Shown one piece after another: positions 33,599 to 43,223 of a DNA stretch of 64,000 bases. The stretch lies in the NCBI GenBank assembly GCA_041395245.1, contig JAWLAY010000005.1, positions 62,001-126,000 of the forward strand, read 5' to 3'. The notes under the pieces were generated by a model. It was not told the DNA's origin, ran no database searches, and worked only from the letters and a program-made list of their open reading frames with translations. Origin of the DNA: Aquimonas sp041395245 (GTDB lineage: Bacteria; Pseudomonadota; Gammaproteobacteria; Xanthomonadales; Xanthomonadaceae). A program made the position numbers and the translations under genes. Every line of letters starts with the position of its first letter. Position 1 is the first letter of the stretch.

Positions 33599-34201
33599 AT
33601 GGCTAAGTTTGTCTGGCTGCTGGTGATTGTGCTGGTCGTATTGGGTTGGCGGCGTTGCGACGCCAACAAGACGATCAGTGAACCCGGTGCTTGGGTCAGC
33701 GAGGCGCCGCGCCAAACTCCTGCCGCCAACCAACGCGTGTGGACGACCGGCGATTTCGTGATTCGCCCGCTGGCGGATTTCAGTCTGCAGGCGAGGGTGC
33801 TTTCGCGTGAGGATTACCGATTGGACACCGAGTCCGAACTGGCGCGCACCGACCTCGCATTGGGCTGGCAGGCGATGTCCGATAGTGCGGTGCTGGACAA
33901 GCTGAAGATCAGCCAATCGGGACGCTGGTATCACTATCGCTGGGGGCGTGAAGGGCCACCGATCCCGGCGCGAGAGATTGTTCGCAGCAGCGCCAACATG
34001 CATCTGATACCGGCCAATGACGACGTCGAGAACGCATTGGCGGCGGTGCGCGCCGATCAGGTCATCGCATTGCGTGGACAGTTGGTGGAAGTCGAACGAC
34101 CGCGAGATGGTTGGCGCTGGCGCAGTTCGATGTCGCGCGAGGATTCCGGTGCGGGATCCTGCGAGGTGATCTGGGTGGAATCGCTGTCGATTTTGCGCTG
34201 A
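33599..34201 (+). CDS. Membrane-anchored protein of unknown function
   Basis: ATG 33599, with GGAGA upstream, starts a 200-residue protein. One N-terminal helix (MAKFVWLLVIVLVVLGW) is followed by a soluble, presumably periplasmic domain. Conserved-looking stretches are ANMHLIPANDDVENALAAVR, then DQVIALRGQLVEVE, GWRWRSSMSREDSGAGSCEV and IWVESLSIL. I associate this pattern with a conserved hypothetical family of gammaproteobacteria, without known function. It is not in an operon: the neighbour downstream is convergent. The ORF's upstream extension to 33539 lacks a Shine-Dalgarno and would bury the anchor. Confidence 0.75.
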   Translation: MAKFVWLLVIVLVVLGWRRCDANKTISEPGAWVSEAPRQTPAANQRVWTTGDFVIRPLADFSLQARVLSREDYRLDTESELARTDLALGWQAMSDSAVLDKLKISQSGRWYHYRWGREGPPIPAREIVRSSANMHLIPANDDVENALAAVRADQVIALRGQLVEVERPRDGWRWRSSMSREDSGAGSCEVIWVESLSILR

Positions 34202-34208
34202 ACAAAAT

Positions 34209-34239
34209 CGGCACCGTCCGTCATGCGCGGACGGTGCCG
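34209..34239 (-). terminator. Hairpin terminator after the acyl-CoA dehydrogenase gene
   Basis: A 12-bp perfect stem, CGGCACCGTCCG and CGGACGGTGCCG with a 7-nt loop, is followed on the minus strand by ATTTTGTT. It lies 12 bp after the acyl-CoA dehydrogenase stop and also just after the convergent hypothetical gene. Confidence 0.75.
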
Positions 34240-34250
34240 ACAGGGCGTGC

Positions 34251-36038
34251 TCAGAAAGCCGCTTCGTCCATCGCCATCAACACGTCAGCACCCGAACGCG
34301 CCGCGCGAATCTGCCACGCGGTTTCCGGCAACAGGCGGGCGAAATAGAAACGCGCCGTCTGCAGTTTGCTGGCGTAGAAGCTGTCGCCACTGGCTTGCTT
34401 GTCGAGCGCCACGCGCGCCATGCGGGCCCAGAAATAGCCGTACACCAGATGTCCGACCACGCGCAGATAAGGCACGGCGGCGGCACCGACTTCGTCCGGG
34501 TTCTGCATCGCTTTGCCAGCCAGCTCCATGGTGAGCTTGCCCAGCTTGTCGCCGAGGTCGGCGAGTGGCGCGATGAACTCCTGCATCGCCGGATCACTGC
34601 CATTCGCCATCGCAAAGTCACGCACGATGGCACCGAACTTCTGCAGCTTGGCGCCGTTGTCGGCGAGCACCTTGCGCGCCAGCAGGTCGAGCGCCTGAAT
34701 GCCGTTGGTGCCCTCGTAGATCATGTTGATGCGGGCATCGCGCACGTACTGGCTCATGCCCCATTCTTCGATGAAGCCGTGACCACCGAAAACCTGCTGC
34801 ATCATCACATTGGTTTCGAATGCGTTGTCGGTGATGAAGGCCTTCACGACCGGCGTCAGCAGCGCCACCAGTTCCGCGGCGTCCGCGCGTACCGAGGCAT
34901 CCGGGTGATTGAGTTCGCGATCAATCTGCTGCGCCACCCAACTGGTCAGCGCACGACCGCCTTCGACATACGCCTTCGCGGTCAGCAGCATGCGTCGCAC
35001 ATCGGGATGCACGATGATCGGATCGGCCACTTTGTCCGGGCGCTTGGCACCCGTGGCGGACCGGCTCTGCAGGCGATCACGCGCATACGCCACCGCGTTC
35101 TGATAGGCCGCTTCGGCCAGACCGAGTGACTGCATGCCGACGCCCAAACGGGCCTCGTTCATCATCACGAACATCGCGTTCAAGCCGCGATTGGGCTCGC
35201 CGATCAACCAGCCCTTGGCATTGTCGAGATTCATCACGCAGGTGCTGTTGCCGTGGATGCCCATCTTGTGTTCGATGGACCCGGCCTTGATGCCATTGCG
35301 CGGGCCGACACTGCCATCGGCATTGGGAACGAACTTCGGCACGATGAACAGGGAAATGCCCTTGGTGCCTGCCGGTGCGTCAGGCAGACGCGCCAGCACC
35401 AGATGGATGATGTTCTCCGCCATGTCGTGCTCGCCAGCGGAGATGAAGATCTTGGTGCCGGTCAGCGCGTAACTGCCATCGGCATTCGGTTCGGCCTTGC
35501 TGCGCAGGATGCCGAGATCGGTGCCGCAGTGCGGCTCGGTCAGGCACATGGTGCCGGTCCACTCGCCGCTGACGATCTTCGGCAGATACAGGGACTTCTG
35601 CGCTTCGCTGCCGTGCTCGCGAATACAGGCATACGCGCCATGCGACAGCCCGGCATACATCAGCCAGGACTGCCCGGCCGAGTTGAGCATTTCGTAGATC
35701 GAATTGTTGAGGATGATTGGCAAACCCTGACCGCCGTACGCCGGATCGGCAGACAGCGACGGCCAGCCGCCGTCGACGTATTGGCGATAGGCGTCCTTGA
35801 AGCCGGTCGGCGTACTGACCACGCCATCGCCTTCGTAGCGACAGCCTTCCTTGTCACCGACCACGTTCAAGGGATGCACCACCTGACTGGCGAAACGCGC
35901 GCCTTCTTCCAGCACGGCATTGATCGTTTCCGCGTCGACGTCCGCGAACGGCGGCAAGGACTTCAGTTCGTTTTCACTGTCCAGCAGTTCGAAAAGAACG
36001 AAACGCTGGTCGCGCAGGGGAGCGTTGTAGATCGGCAT
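34251..36038 (-). CDS. Acyl-CoA dehydrogenase, long (FadE/DmdC-like) type
   Basis: This 595-residue flavoenzyme belongs to the ~600-residue acyl-CoA dehydrogenases that carry an extra C-terminal domain, the group including 3-methylmercaptopropionyl-CoA dehydrogenase DmdC. Landmarks: MPIYNAPLRDQRFVLFELLD; the FAD/substrate block WTGTMCLTEPHCGTDLG at about 160-176; YEGTNGIQALDLL with the likely catalytic Glu near 433. It introduces the trans-2 double bond in beta-oxidation or a related pathway. Substrate length is not readable from sequence. A palindromic TetR-type operator lies 23 bp upstream of the start codon, which suggests induction by an acyl-CoA or similar ligand. Confidence 0.9.
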   Translation of the reverse strand: MPIYNAPLRDQRFVLFELLDSENELKSLPPFADVDAETINAVLEEGARFASQVVHPLNVVGDKEGCRYEGDGVVSTPTGFKDAYRQYVDGGWPSLSADPAYGGQGLPIILNNSIYEMLNSAGQSWLMYAGLSHGAYACIREHGSEAQKSLYLPKIVSGEWTGTMCLTEPHCGTDLGILRSKAEPNADGSYALTGTKIFISAGEHDMAENIIHLVLARLPDAPAGTKGISLFIVPKFVPNADGSVGPRNGIKAGSIEHKMGIHGNSTCVMNLDNAKGWLIGEPNRGLNAMFVMMNEARLGVGMQSLGLAEAAYQNAVAYARDRLQSRSATGAKRPDKVADPIIVHPDVRRMLLTAKAYVEGGRALTSWVAQQIDRELNHPDASVRADAAELVALLTPVVKAFITDNAFETNVMMQQVFGGHGFIEEWGMSQYVRDARINMIYEGTNGIQALDLLARKVLADNGAKLQKFGAIVRDFAMANGSDPAMQEFIAPLADLGDKLGKLTMELAGKAMQNPDEVGAAAVPYLRVVGHLVYGYFWARMARVALDKQASGDSFYASKLQTARFYFARLLPETAWQIRAARSGADVLMAMDEAAF

Positions 36039-36060
36039 GCCATGTCTCCGTGGAGGTCAT

Positions 36061-36078
36061 CCATACCGTTCGGTATGG
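36061..36078. promoter_or_regulatory. TetR-family-type operator upstream of the acyl-CoA dehydrogenase
   Basis: CCATACCG and CGGTATGG form perfect 8-bp inverted arms around TT, 23 bp upstream of the acyl-CoA dehydrogenase ATG. The ATACCG-N2-CGGTAT core is a common target of TetR-family repressors of fatty-acid or acyl-CoA genes. The regulator gene is not in this window. Confidence 0.65.
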
Positions 36079-36172
36079 TCGGCGCGGAGTATGCCCAGCC
36101 GGGTTGGAGTTGTCCGTCAAATTGATCACAGAGCGAAGCCATTGTTCGCTCTGCGAAATCGGCGAGCCTGAA

Positions 36173-37777
36173 TTACGCGGGTTGAATGCCGCGAATACCG
36201 TCCTCGATACGGAACTGCGCCTGCGTGCTGATGGGCGACTCCGGCTGCTTGACGCTATCCACCACCCGCAACGAAACCTGCGCGTCCTTGCGACCCAGTG
36301 CAAACAGCGCATAGCCGCGCTGATCACTGCGGACATGCTGCAGATGCGGATTGAACGGTCGCAACTCGTCGTAATGCGCTTGCGGCCAGCCTTGCGATGC
36401 CATCGATGTGCCGCAGACTTCGGCGGCGATCGCCTTGCTGTCCGCGCGGGCATCGCGTTTCACATCGCAGACTACCGAGGCGTGCACGTCGCCGCCAATC
36501 ACCAGCGGATTGCGCAACGCGGGTTGTGCCAGTTGCTCGATCAGGCGCGAACGCGCCGCCGGATAACCGTCCCAGCCGTCGGTCCAGACCTGATTGCCCG
36601 CCGCCGGGCTGTTGTCCATCGGCGACAGCAAGGTCTGCTGCACCACCACGTTCCACTGCGCACGACTGGCCTTCAACTGGTGGCCCAGCCAGCGCTCCTG
36701 CGCGTCGCCCAGTAGGGTCAGCGACTTCGAATCGAGGGCAGGGCAGTCGCTCGTCGTGAATACCGTGGAGCCGCCACCCTTGGCGACATCCGGACAGGGT
36801 TGCGGGCTGCGGTACTGGCGATCATCCAGCACAAAAAAATTGGCCAGATCGCCGAACGTCGCCTGCGTGTAGAGCTGCAGTGAATCACCCAGACTGCGCC
36901 GAATCGAGGCGGGCAGAGGCATGTGTTCGACGAAGGCTTGAAACGCCGCCGCGCGGCGTTGCAGAAAGCGCGGATCAAGGCGCTCGGACTGGCTACCCGC
37001 CCAGTCGTTGTCGACCTCATGGTCATCCCAGGTCACGATCCACGGCATGGCCGCATGCGCCGCCTGCAAGCCCGGATCGGTCTTGTACTGCGCATAGCGG
37101 GCGCGGTAGTCGATCAGCGAATACGGTTCGGGGCGCGCATGACGACGCACCAGATCATCGCCCCACGAACTTTCGTAGATGTAGTCGCCGACGAAGCACA
37201 TCAGATCCGGCGCCTCGGCGATCAGGTGCGGATAGGCGTTGAACCAGCCTTGCTCGAAATGCTGGCACGAGCCCAGCCCGAACTTCATGCCCGTCACATC
37301 CGCGCCAGCCGCAGGCGCCGTGCGGGTGCGACCGACCGCGCTGACTTCGCCGCCCGCCATGAAGCGGAAGAAATACCAACGGTCCGCTGCCAAGCCATCG
37401 ATATCGGCATGCACGCTGTGCGCGTGCTCGCCCACCGCAATCACCTTGCCCGTACGCACCACGCTGCCGAAATGCGCGTCCTCAGCCACTTCCCAAATGA
37501 CCTCGATCTGCTCATCCGCCCCCATGCCGCCGTCATCGGCCAAGGGCGACGGCGCCAGCCGCGTCCACAAGGTGAAACCACTCGCGGTCGGATAGCCCGA
37601 GGCCACGCCAAGCTGAAACGTATAGTCCACAAACCGACTACGCGACTGCGCCCGGATCGCCCCCGGCTACAGCGCAAACGCCCCCGCACCCAGCGCCAGA
37701 CGCAATACTTCACGACGACTCAAGGCTCCCTGCTGCAGAGCCTGACTCAAACGCTCGAACACACGCGGCTGTGACAT
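36173..37777 (-). pseudogene. PhoD-type alkaline phosphatase/phosphodiesterase with an in-frame amber codon in its Tat signal
   Basis: ATG 37777 (GGAG upstream) starts MSQPRVFERLSQALQQGALS then RREVLRLALGAGAFAL, a Tat signal with twin Arg at residues 21-22. Codon 37 is TAG (37667-37669). The same frame continues through PGAIRAQSRSRFVDYTFQLG into a complete PhoD domain with GLGSCQHFEQGW, VGDYIYES, WDDHEVDNDW, QQTLLSP and IGGDVHASVV, the metal-binding set of PhoD (Fe/Ca-type) phosphatases. No other lesion is seen down to the stop. If only the GTG 37630 frame (485 residues) is translated, the enzyme would lack its export signal. Either this is a very recent pseudogene, amber suppression occurs, or there is a base error. 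Confidence 0.85.
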
Positions 37778-37794
37778 GCGGGCATCACTCCATC

Positions 37795-37848
37795 GATAGA
37801 CAAGCCTCCATCCTGCCGGAGCGGGGTGACGAAGTCATGTCGCGGGCT
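37795..37848 (+). repeat. RCC1 3'-flank repeat, copy A
   Basis: The segment CCTGCCGGAGCGGGGTGACG and its flanks are about 80% identical to 40353-40405. Copy A lies beyond the 3' end of the RCC1 pseudogene, and copy B lies directly after the intact RCC1 gene. It marks the extent of the duplication. Confidence 0.65.
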
Positions 37849-37911
37849 AATCGGAATTGCGATGGGAACCGGCGTCGTCTTCTGCCGATTGGCTAACTGA
37901 GGTGAAGAATC

Positions 37912-40201
37912 CTAGCGGCGCCCTCGCTTCGCTCGACCTTCGGAGAGCACGCTTGAGGGAGTGTTCGAGCTTTGGCTCGCTATCGCGTTCGACACGCGAG
38001 CGTCCGCAGGGAAGGGGCGGTAGGTGGCAGTGCCATTGCCGAGTTGCCCAGCGTAGTTTTCTCCCCAACACTTCACCGTATCCAAGCCAAGCCAGGCACA
38101 GCTGTGGCTCCGTCCAGTCAACACGGCTTTGGCAGGCATGGCCAACCCGACGACGGTGACAGGCATCGTGCGCGGTTCGCGGGTGCCGTCGCCGAGTTGG
38201 CCGTACCAGTTCTGACCCCAACAGCGTATGGACCCTGTGTTCATCAGTGCGCAGCTGTGGTTGCCCTGCGAGGTAATGGCGGAAACACCCGATTCCAGGC
38301 CCGCGACCGGCGTGGGCGTTCGCCGTTCTGTCGTGCTGCCATCGCCCAGTTCGCCTTCCGCGTTATATCCCCAGCACTTCACCGCCCCCGCTTCGGTCAA
38401 TGCGCAGGTAAAGAGCACGCCCGCCGATATCGCGACTACCCCTGAGCTCAGTCCGCTTACTGGCACGGGTGGCAGACTCCATATGGTGCTCCCATCACCC
38501 AGTTGGCCATTCGTATTGTCGCCCCAACACTTCACCGCGCCGGCGCGCGTCAAGACGCAGGTGTGTGTAAAGCCCGTGGCGAGCGCAACCGTATCGGGGC
38601 GCGGCGCTCACCAGGAACAGGGTGAGGCGGTATATCAACTCCTCACTTAGGCGTAGTTTGTCTCCCCAGCACATCACCTTACCGGCGCTGCTCAATGCAC
38701 AGGTGGGAATGCCCGGGGTGATGCTGGCAATGCCAGAGTTCAGGCCGCTCACGGCGACGGCACATCGCTGTCGTTCCTTGAGCCATCCCCAAGCTCTCCC
38801 GAATAGTTCTGGCCCCAGCACCAAGCGGCGCCTGAGGCAGACAGCGCACAACTGTGGTCGCCGGTCTTGACCGAAACCATGCCGGACTCCAATCCCGGCA
38901 TCACCGCAGGAACCAAGCGGGGCGCCGCAGTGATGTCGCCGTCGACACGGGTGTAGGTGTCCCCCCAGCATGACACGCCACCGGCGTTGGACAGCGCACA
39001 CCTCGCAGTGACCGCTTTGATGCCGGGAGAGGGTCCATTCACCGATACGGGTGACCATTGATCGGCGGTGCTGCCGATACCGATTTGACCGTGTGCATTG
39101 CCGCCCCAGCACCGCAGTTCGCCGCTCGCAGCCACCGCACAACTGTGCAGAGAACCTGCGGTCAGCTGCACGACCTCCATGTGGATGCCATCGATGGCAA
39201 CCGGGGCGCGTCTCGACTGGGTCGTGCCATCACCCAGTTGTCCGCCGGCGTTGTAGCCCCAGCAAAGCACGTCGTTGTTGCGGGTCCGTGCGCAGGTGTG
39301 GAAGGTTCCGGCGGTGATTGCCTCCACCCCGGAATCCATTCCCAGCACGGGGGTAGGGCTCAATTGCCTGGAGGACGCACTGCCCGTGCCCAACTGCCCG
39401 CTGCCATTTCCACCCCAGCAGAGCATCGCACCGGTGTCAGTCACCGCGCAGGTATGACGGGACCCAGCGACGATGGCGTCTACGGCGCGGCCAATTCCCG
39501 CAACCTTTCGCGGCTGTAGTGCCCTGGTAGTAGTGCCATCGCCCAGCTGTCCGCTTGTGTTCAGTCCCCAACACCAGGCGTCTCCCACCGTGTCGATGGC
39601 GCAGTTGTGGTTGCTTCCCGCCGCAAGGGCGACGATGCCCGCGCTGAGTCCATCAACGAGTGAGGGCACGGCACTGGAAGACGTTGTTCCGTTTCCAAGT
39701 TGACCGAGATGATTGTCACCCCAGCACCAAACCTCTCCGCTAGCGGTCAGCGCGCACGAGTGACGTTCACCGACGGCCAGCGTAGTCGCCTCGGTGTCCA
39801 ACTCAACGACGGTCGTCGGTTTCAACTGTGGCGAGGTGCTGCCATCGCCAAGTTGTCCAGAGGCATTCTGACCCCAGCAGCTCACGCTTCCCGCCGCTGA
39901 CACGGCGCAGGTGTGGAACATACTCCAGAACACTCACCGCGTCAGCGATTGCACGATCGGTGGTGCTGCCATCACCTAGCTGGCCCTCGTCGTTGCCGCC
40001 CCAGCAGCGAACCGCGCCACCCGCACTCAGCGCGCAGACATGGGCATAACCCACAGTCATGTCAACAGCATCGGAAAACGGAACTTGCGCAGCCAGATGC
40101 GTTGATGCCAATCCGAGCGATAGGCCAATCAAAACGATCTGCAACGATTTCGTGATCGATTTGACCAAGCGAATCAGTGAAATGGCTTGGAGGTGCGGCA
40201 T
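37912..40201 (-). pseudogene. RCC1-repeat secreted protein, multiply frameshifted paralogue
   Basis: The copy starts at ATG 40201 (GAGGAAAG upstream) with a signal peptide (MPHLQAISLIRLVKS to HLAAQVPF) and the first RCC1 repeat. Frame changes then occur near 39920 (also missing about 10 residues), near 38755 and near 38610. Each is detected because RCC1 repeats of the form HTCAL...G.V.CWG.N..GQLGDG continue in a different frame. Fourteen CWG repeats can still be counted across the frames, the same number as in the intact neighbour. The last piece ends in an unrelated tail (SVLSEGRAKRGRR) without the DGFE terminus of the intact copy. It is a decayed tandem duplicate. Confidence 0.88.
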
Positions 40202-40352
40202 CAGGCTTTCCTCAGGCGGCGACATACGGTCGACATCTTCCACCATTTGCACCTGTATCGAAAAGCGAGATCAATCACCAACTACTTCGCGCCAAAGCAA
40301 TGCGCCGCAGCAAGTCATCCTGTTGGGTCTGACTCTACATTTGCCATCATCG

Positions 40353-40405
40353 AGATAGATGCCACCGTCCTGCCGCAGCAGGGTGACGAACTCATGTCGA
40401 GGTTT
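40353..40405 (+). repeat. RCC1 3'-flank repeat, copy B
   Basis: This partner of 37795-37848 lies directly after the intact RCC1 gene. It contains a small hairpin (CCTGC, TGCG, GCAGG on the minus strand) that may act as a weak transcription stop. Confidence 0.65.
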
Positions 40406-40407
40406 CG

Positions 40408-42654
40408 TTACTCGAAGCCATCTGAAAACACTGGGCTCGACATCGTGAATACGGCATCCAATGGCAGTGAACGGAAGGATCTCCGTCCGAGGCCGGCCTC
40501 CCCGCTGTAGTTCGATCCCCAGCAATTGACTTCGCCACCAGAGGCGATGGCACAAGTATGTTGGTACCCGGCACTCATGGATTCGGCGACGAAGCTGGGT
40601 GCAGAGACACCGACCGGTGTCAGATAGGTTCCGAAATCACCATAACCAAGCTGACCTTCTCCTCCCAAGCCCCAGCAGAACGTTCCTGCGCTGGAATAAG
40701 CGCACGTATGCCAATTGCCAGCCGTCAATTCCCAATCGGCAACTGCAAGTCCAGCCACGTTGGTGGGGCTCACGACGGGCATCATGCTGATGTTGCCGTC
40801 GCCGATCTGGCCATACTCATTGCTTCCCCAACACATCACGGCGCCGTTGCTCAGCGTCGCACAGGTGTGTCCGTCACCCGCCGCGATGGCGATTGCGGCA
40901 GCGCTGAGGCCGATGACAGGCGTTGCAACGGGCCGCGCTGTGGTTGAGCCATCGCCCAATTCACCCCTCCAATTTTCACCCCAGCATTTCACTGAACCCA
41001 GTGTGGTCAGGGCGCAGCTATGCAGCGTGCCAAGCGCGAGCGCGACTGCGCCCTCGTCCAGTCCTTCAACGGCAACAGGACTGGATCGATACTCGTATGT
41101 GCCGTCGCCTAGCTGTCCACCCTGATTGTCTCCCCAACAGTAGACCGAGTTGTCGGTCATCCGTGCGCAGGTGTGGGCATAGCCTGCGTAAAGGCGGGCG
41201 ACATTGCTGTCCAAGCCCAGCACTGGCGAAGGGCTTGTCTGCCAAGCGCCCGCGTTGCCGCCACCCAACTGCCCGGATCTGTCGTCACCCCAGCAGTACG
41301 CCGCACCGCCGTTCAGGACGGCGCATGTATGTAAGGCGCCCGCGGTCACGGTCAAAACGCCACTCGGCAACCCATTTACAGCGACCGGCGTCGTTCGATT
41401 TTCGAGGGTTCCGTCACCCAACTGTCCCCATACATTGGAACCCCAGCAGCGGACTTCCCCGGTATTCGAGAGTGCGCAGCTATGTCCCGCACCGGACGCA
41501 ATATCCACCATGTCAGCATCGAGCCCCGTCACGGGCGTGGGTGAGGCAAATTGATAGACCACGTCGTCGCCAAGTTGCCCAACCCTGCCATCGCCCCAGC
41601 AGCGAACACGGTGATCTGCTGCAACAAGGCAGCTGTGTCTCCCGCCTGCAGCGATGGCGATGACGTCGCTGTTTTCTCCGAGGACAGGCGTGGGCGAGTT
41701 GCGTTGACTTGTACTTCCATCGCCAAGCCGTCCGTACTCATTGGCACCCCAGCAGAAAGTGCCAGCCGTCGAGGTTGCGCAGGTGTGGTCACTGCCAAGG
41801 GCGATCAGACTGACGTCCGCGATGCCGATGACCTGGACAGGTGATGTCCGATCAGTGATGGTTCCGTCGCCAATTTGTCCGGACACGTTGTTGCCCCAGC
41901 AGTGCATCAAGGCGTCGCCTGAAACGGCGCAGCTATGGTTGCTGCCCGCCGACATCGACAGCACTCCCGGATCAAGACCATTGGTGAACACGGGCGTCAA
42001 GCGGGTCTCCGTACTGCCATCGCCCAGCTGTCCGTCGCTGTTGTAGCCCCAGCAGAGCAGGCGGCGTGCAGTATCCAACGCGCAGGTGTGATTGTTGCCA
42101 GCGCTGATGCTGGAGACGTTCGAGCCCAGGCCGATTACATCCGTCGGGGTCCGTCGACTCGTTGTCGTCCCATCGCCCAACACCCCATAAGAATTGTTCC
42201 CCCAGCACTTCGCGATTCCAGAGACGACGGCGCAACTGTGGTGCCTGCCCGCAGACAGCGAAGTCACACCCGAGGTCAGCCCAACAACCGTTGTCGGCAA
42301 TGATCGAAAGGTCGTGGTGCCATCACCGAGTTGACCAAAATGATTGCCCCCCCAACAGACCACTGAGCCAAGGCTTGTCAGCGCGCAGTTGTGAATGGCT
42401 CCGGCTGTGATTTCTACCGCATTGATCAGGTTCTGGACCTGAACGCCGCTTTGTCGCGACGTCGTTGTGCCATCGCCCAACATCCCGGACGCATTGTCAC
42501 CCCAGCACCAGACCGTGCCATTGGCGCGCAGCGCACAGGTGTGACTTTCTCCAGCCACGACCTGAATCGCGTCATCGAAAGGCACCTGGGCGACCGAGGG
42601 CAGGGCAGTGCAGGCGAGAGCAACGAGTGAGCTGATCAGCAGATGGCGTAGCAC
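40408..42654 (-). CDS. Secreted 14-repeat RCC1 (regulator of chromosome condensation-like) protein
   Basis: GTG 42654 gives a signal peptide (VLRHLLISSLVALACTALPS, then VA) and a 748-residue product; an upstream TTG at 42759 would add 35 residues and bury the signal. The mature protein consists of 14 RCC1 repeats of about 50 residues, each with HTCAL, VxCWGxN and GQLGDGTT. Seven repeats make one propeller, so two seven-bladed propellers are expected. One Cys in each CAL and CWG position suggests regular disulfides. It ends MSSPVFSDGFE; a short DGFE C-terminus recurs, to my recollection, in secreted proteins of this order. Ligand and role are unknown. Confidence 0.85.
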   Translation of the reverse strand: MLRHLLISSLVALACTALPSVAQVPFDDAIQVVAGESHTCALRANGTVWCWGDNASGMLGDGTTTSRQSGVQVQNLINAVEITAGAIHNCALTSLGSVVCWGGNHFGQLGDGTTTFRSLPTTVVGLTSGVTSLSAGRHHSCAVVSGIAKCWGNNSYGVLGDGTTTSRRTPTDVIGLGSNVSSISAGNNHTCALDTARRLLCWGYNSDGQLGDGSTETRLTPVFTNGLDPGVLSMSAGSNHSCAVSGDALMHCWGNNVSGQIGDGTITDRTSPVQVIGIADVSLIALGSDHTCATSTAGTFCWGANEYGRLGDGSTSQRNSPTPVLGENSDVIAIAAGGRHSCLVAADHRVRCWGDGRVGQLGDDVVYQFASPTPVTGLDADMVDIASGAGHSCALSNTGEVRCWGSNVWGQLGDGTLENRTTPVAVNGLPSGVLTVTAGALHTCAVLNGGAAYCWGDDRSGQLGGGNAGAWQTSPSPVLGLDSNVARLYAGYAHTCARMTDNSVYCWGDNQGGQLGDGTYEYRSSPVAVEGLDEGAVALALGTLHSCALTTLGSVKCWGENWRGELGDGSTTARPVATPVIGLSAAAIAIAAGDGHTCATLSNGAVMCWGSNEYGQIGDGNISMMPVVSPTNVAGLAVADWELTAGNWHTCAYSSAGTFCWGLGGEGQLGYGDFGTYLTPVGVSAPSFVAESMSAGYQHTCAIASGGEVNCWGSNYSGEAGLGRRSFRSLPLDAVFTMSSPVFSDGFE

Positions 42655-43223
42655 TCGGGAAATTCGCGAGCACTGGGTTGAGCATGAGGCGAATGGGAGG
42701 CGCGACACGGCGGGATTCCTTGGCAGTGGGTGGCGTGAACGAGCCGACGCCACGCTCAATCCGTTGAAGTCCGGTCGAGCGCTGCGCGCTTCGTCCGGTG
42801 CACTCTGCTGACACGCTCGAGATCAGCATCAAACACGACCTGCAGGCCCCCACCTGCACCTCACGCATTGCTACATGTGGCCGACGATTGTGCAGCGACG
42901 CCGATCACATTCCACGCGCCAAAACAGCATCGAACCGCGACGCCAATTCACGCAGAGTCGGAGGTCGGGTCAGGTTGCCGCGCGCCTTGCCCAAGGTCAA
43001 GCGCGTTGAGATTGGCGGCAATGACTGTGCTGCGCTTGAACAGCGTCGAACAGACCCCGCTTGAGAAGCGCATCGAAGGATAGGCCTGGCTCGCCCGAAA
43101 TCAGTTTCACTGCGGAACTTCCACTCCCGGCGACAGTCGGCGTCTTGCGCGATCAACGTGGTCTCGCCTTTGTGCTCGCCAAGCCGGGCGGGTCACCGAG
43201 GACCTTACCTCAAGGAGCCACTC
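42655..43223. other. Gene-free interval upstream of the RCC1 gene
   Basis: About 570 bp between the intact RCC1 gene (minus) and the small periplasmic gene (plus) have only short, uncharacteristic open frames on either strand. The longest, minus 42905-43156, has no family resemblance and no Shine-Dalgarno. It may hold eroded coding sequence, but I could not identify it. Confidence 0.45.

Noticed and set aside
37667..37669. TAG in phoD as pyrrolysine or a programmed recoding signal
   Set aside because: Pyrrolysine use is not expected in this group, no pyl genes are seen, and position 37 in a Tat signal is not a functional site. Mutation or error is preferred.
42905..43156. 83-residue minus-strand open frame in the RCC1 upstream interval
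   Set aside because: It has no Shine-Dalgarno, no recognisable family and uncharacteristic composition. It may be eroded sequence, but there is no support for a gene.
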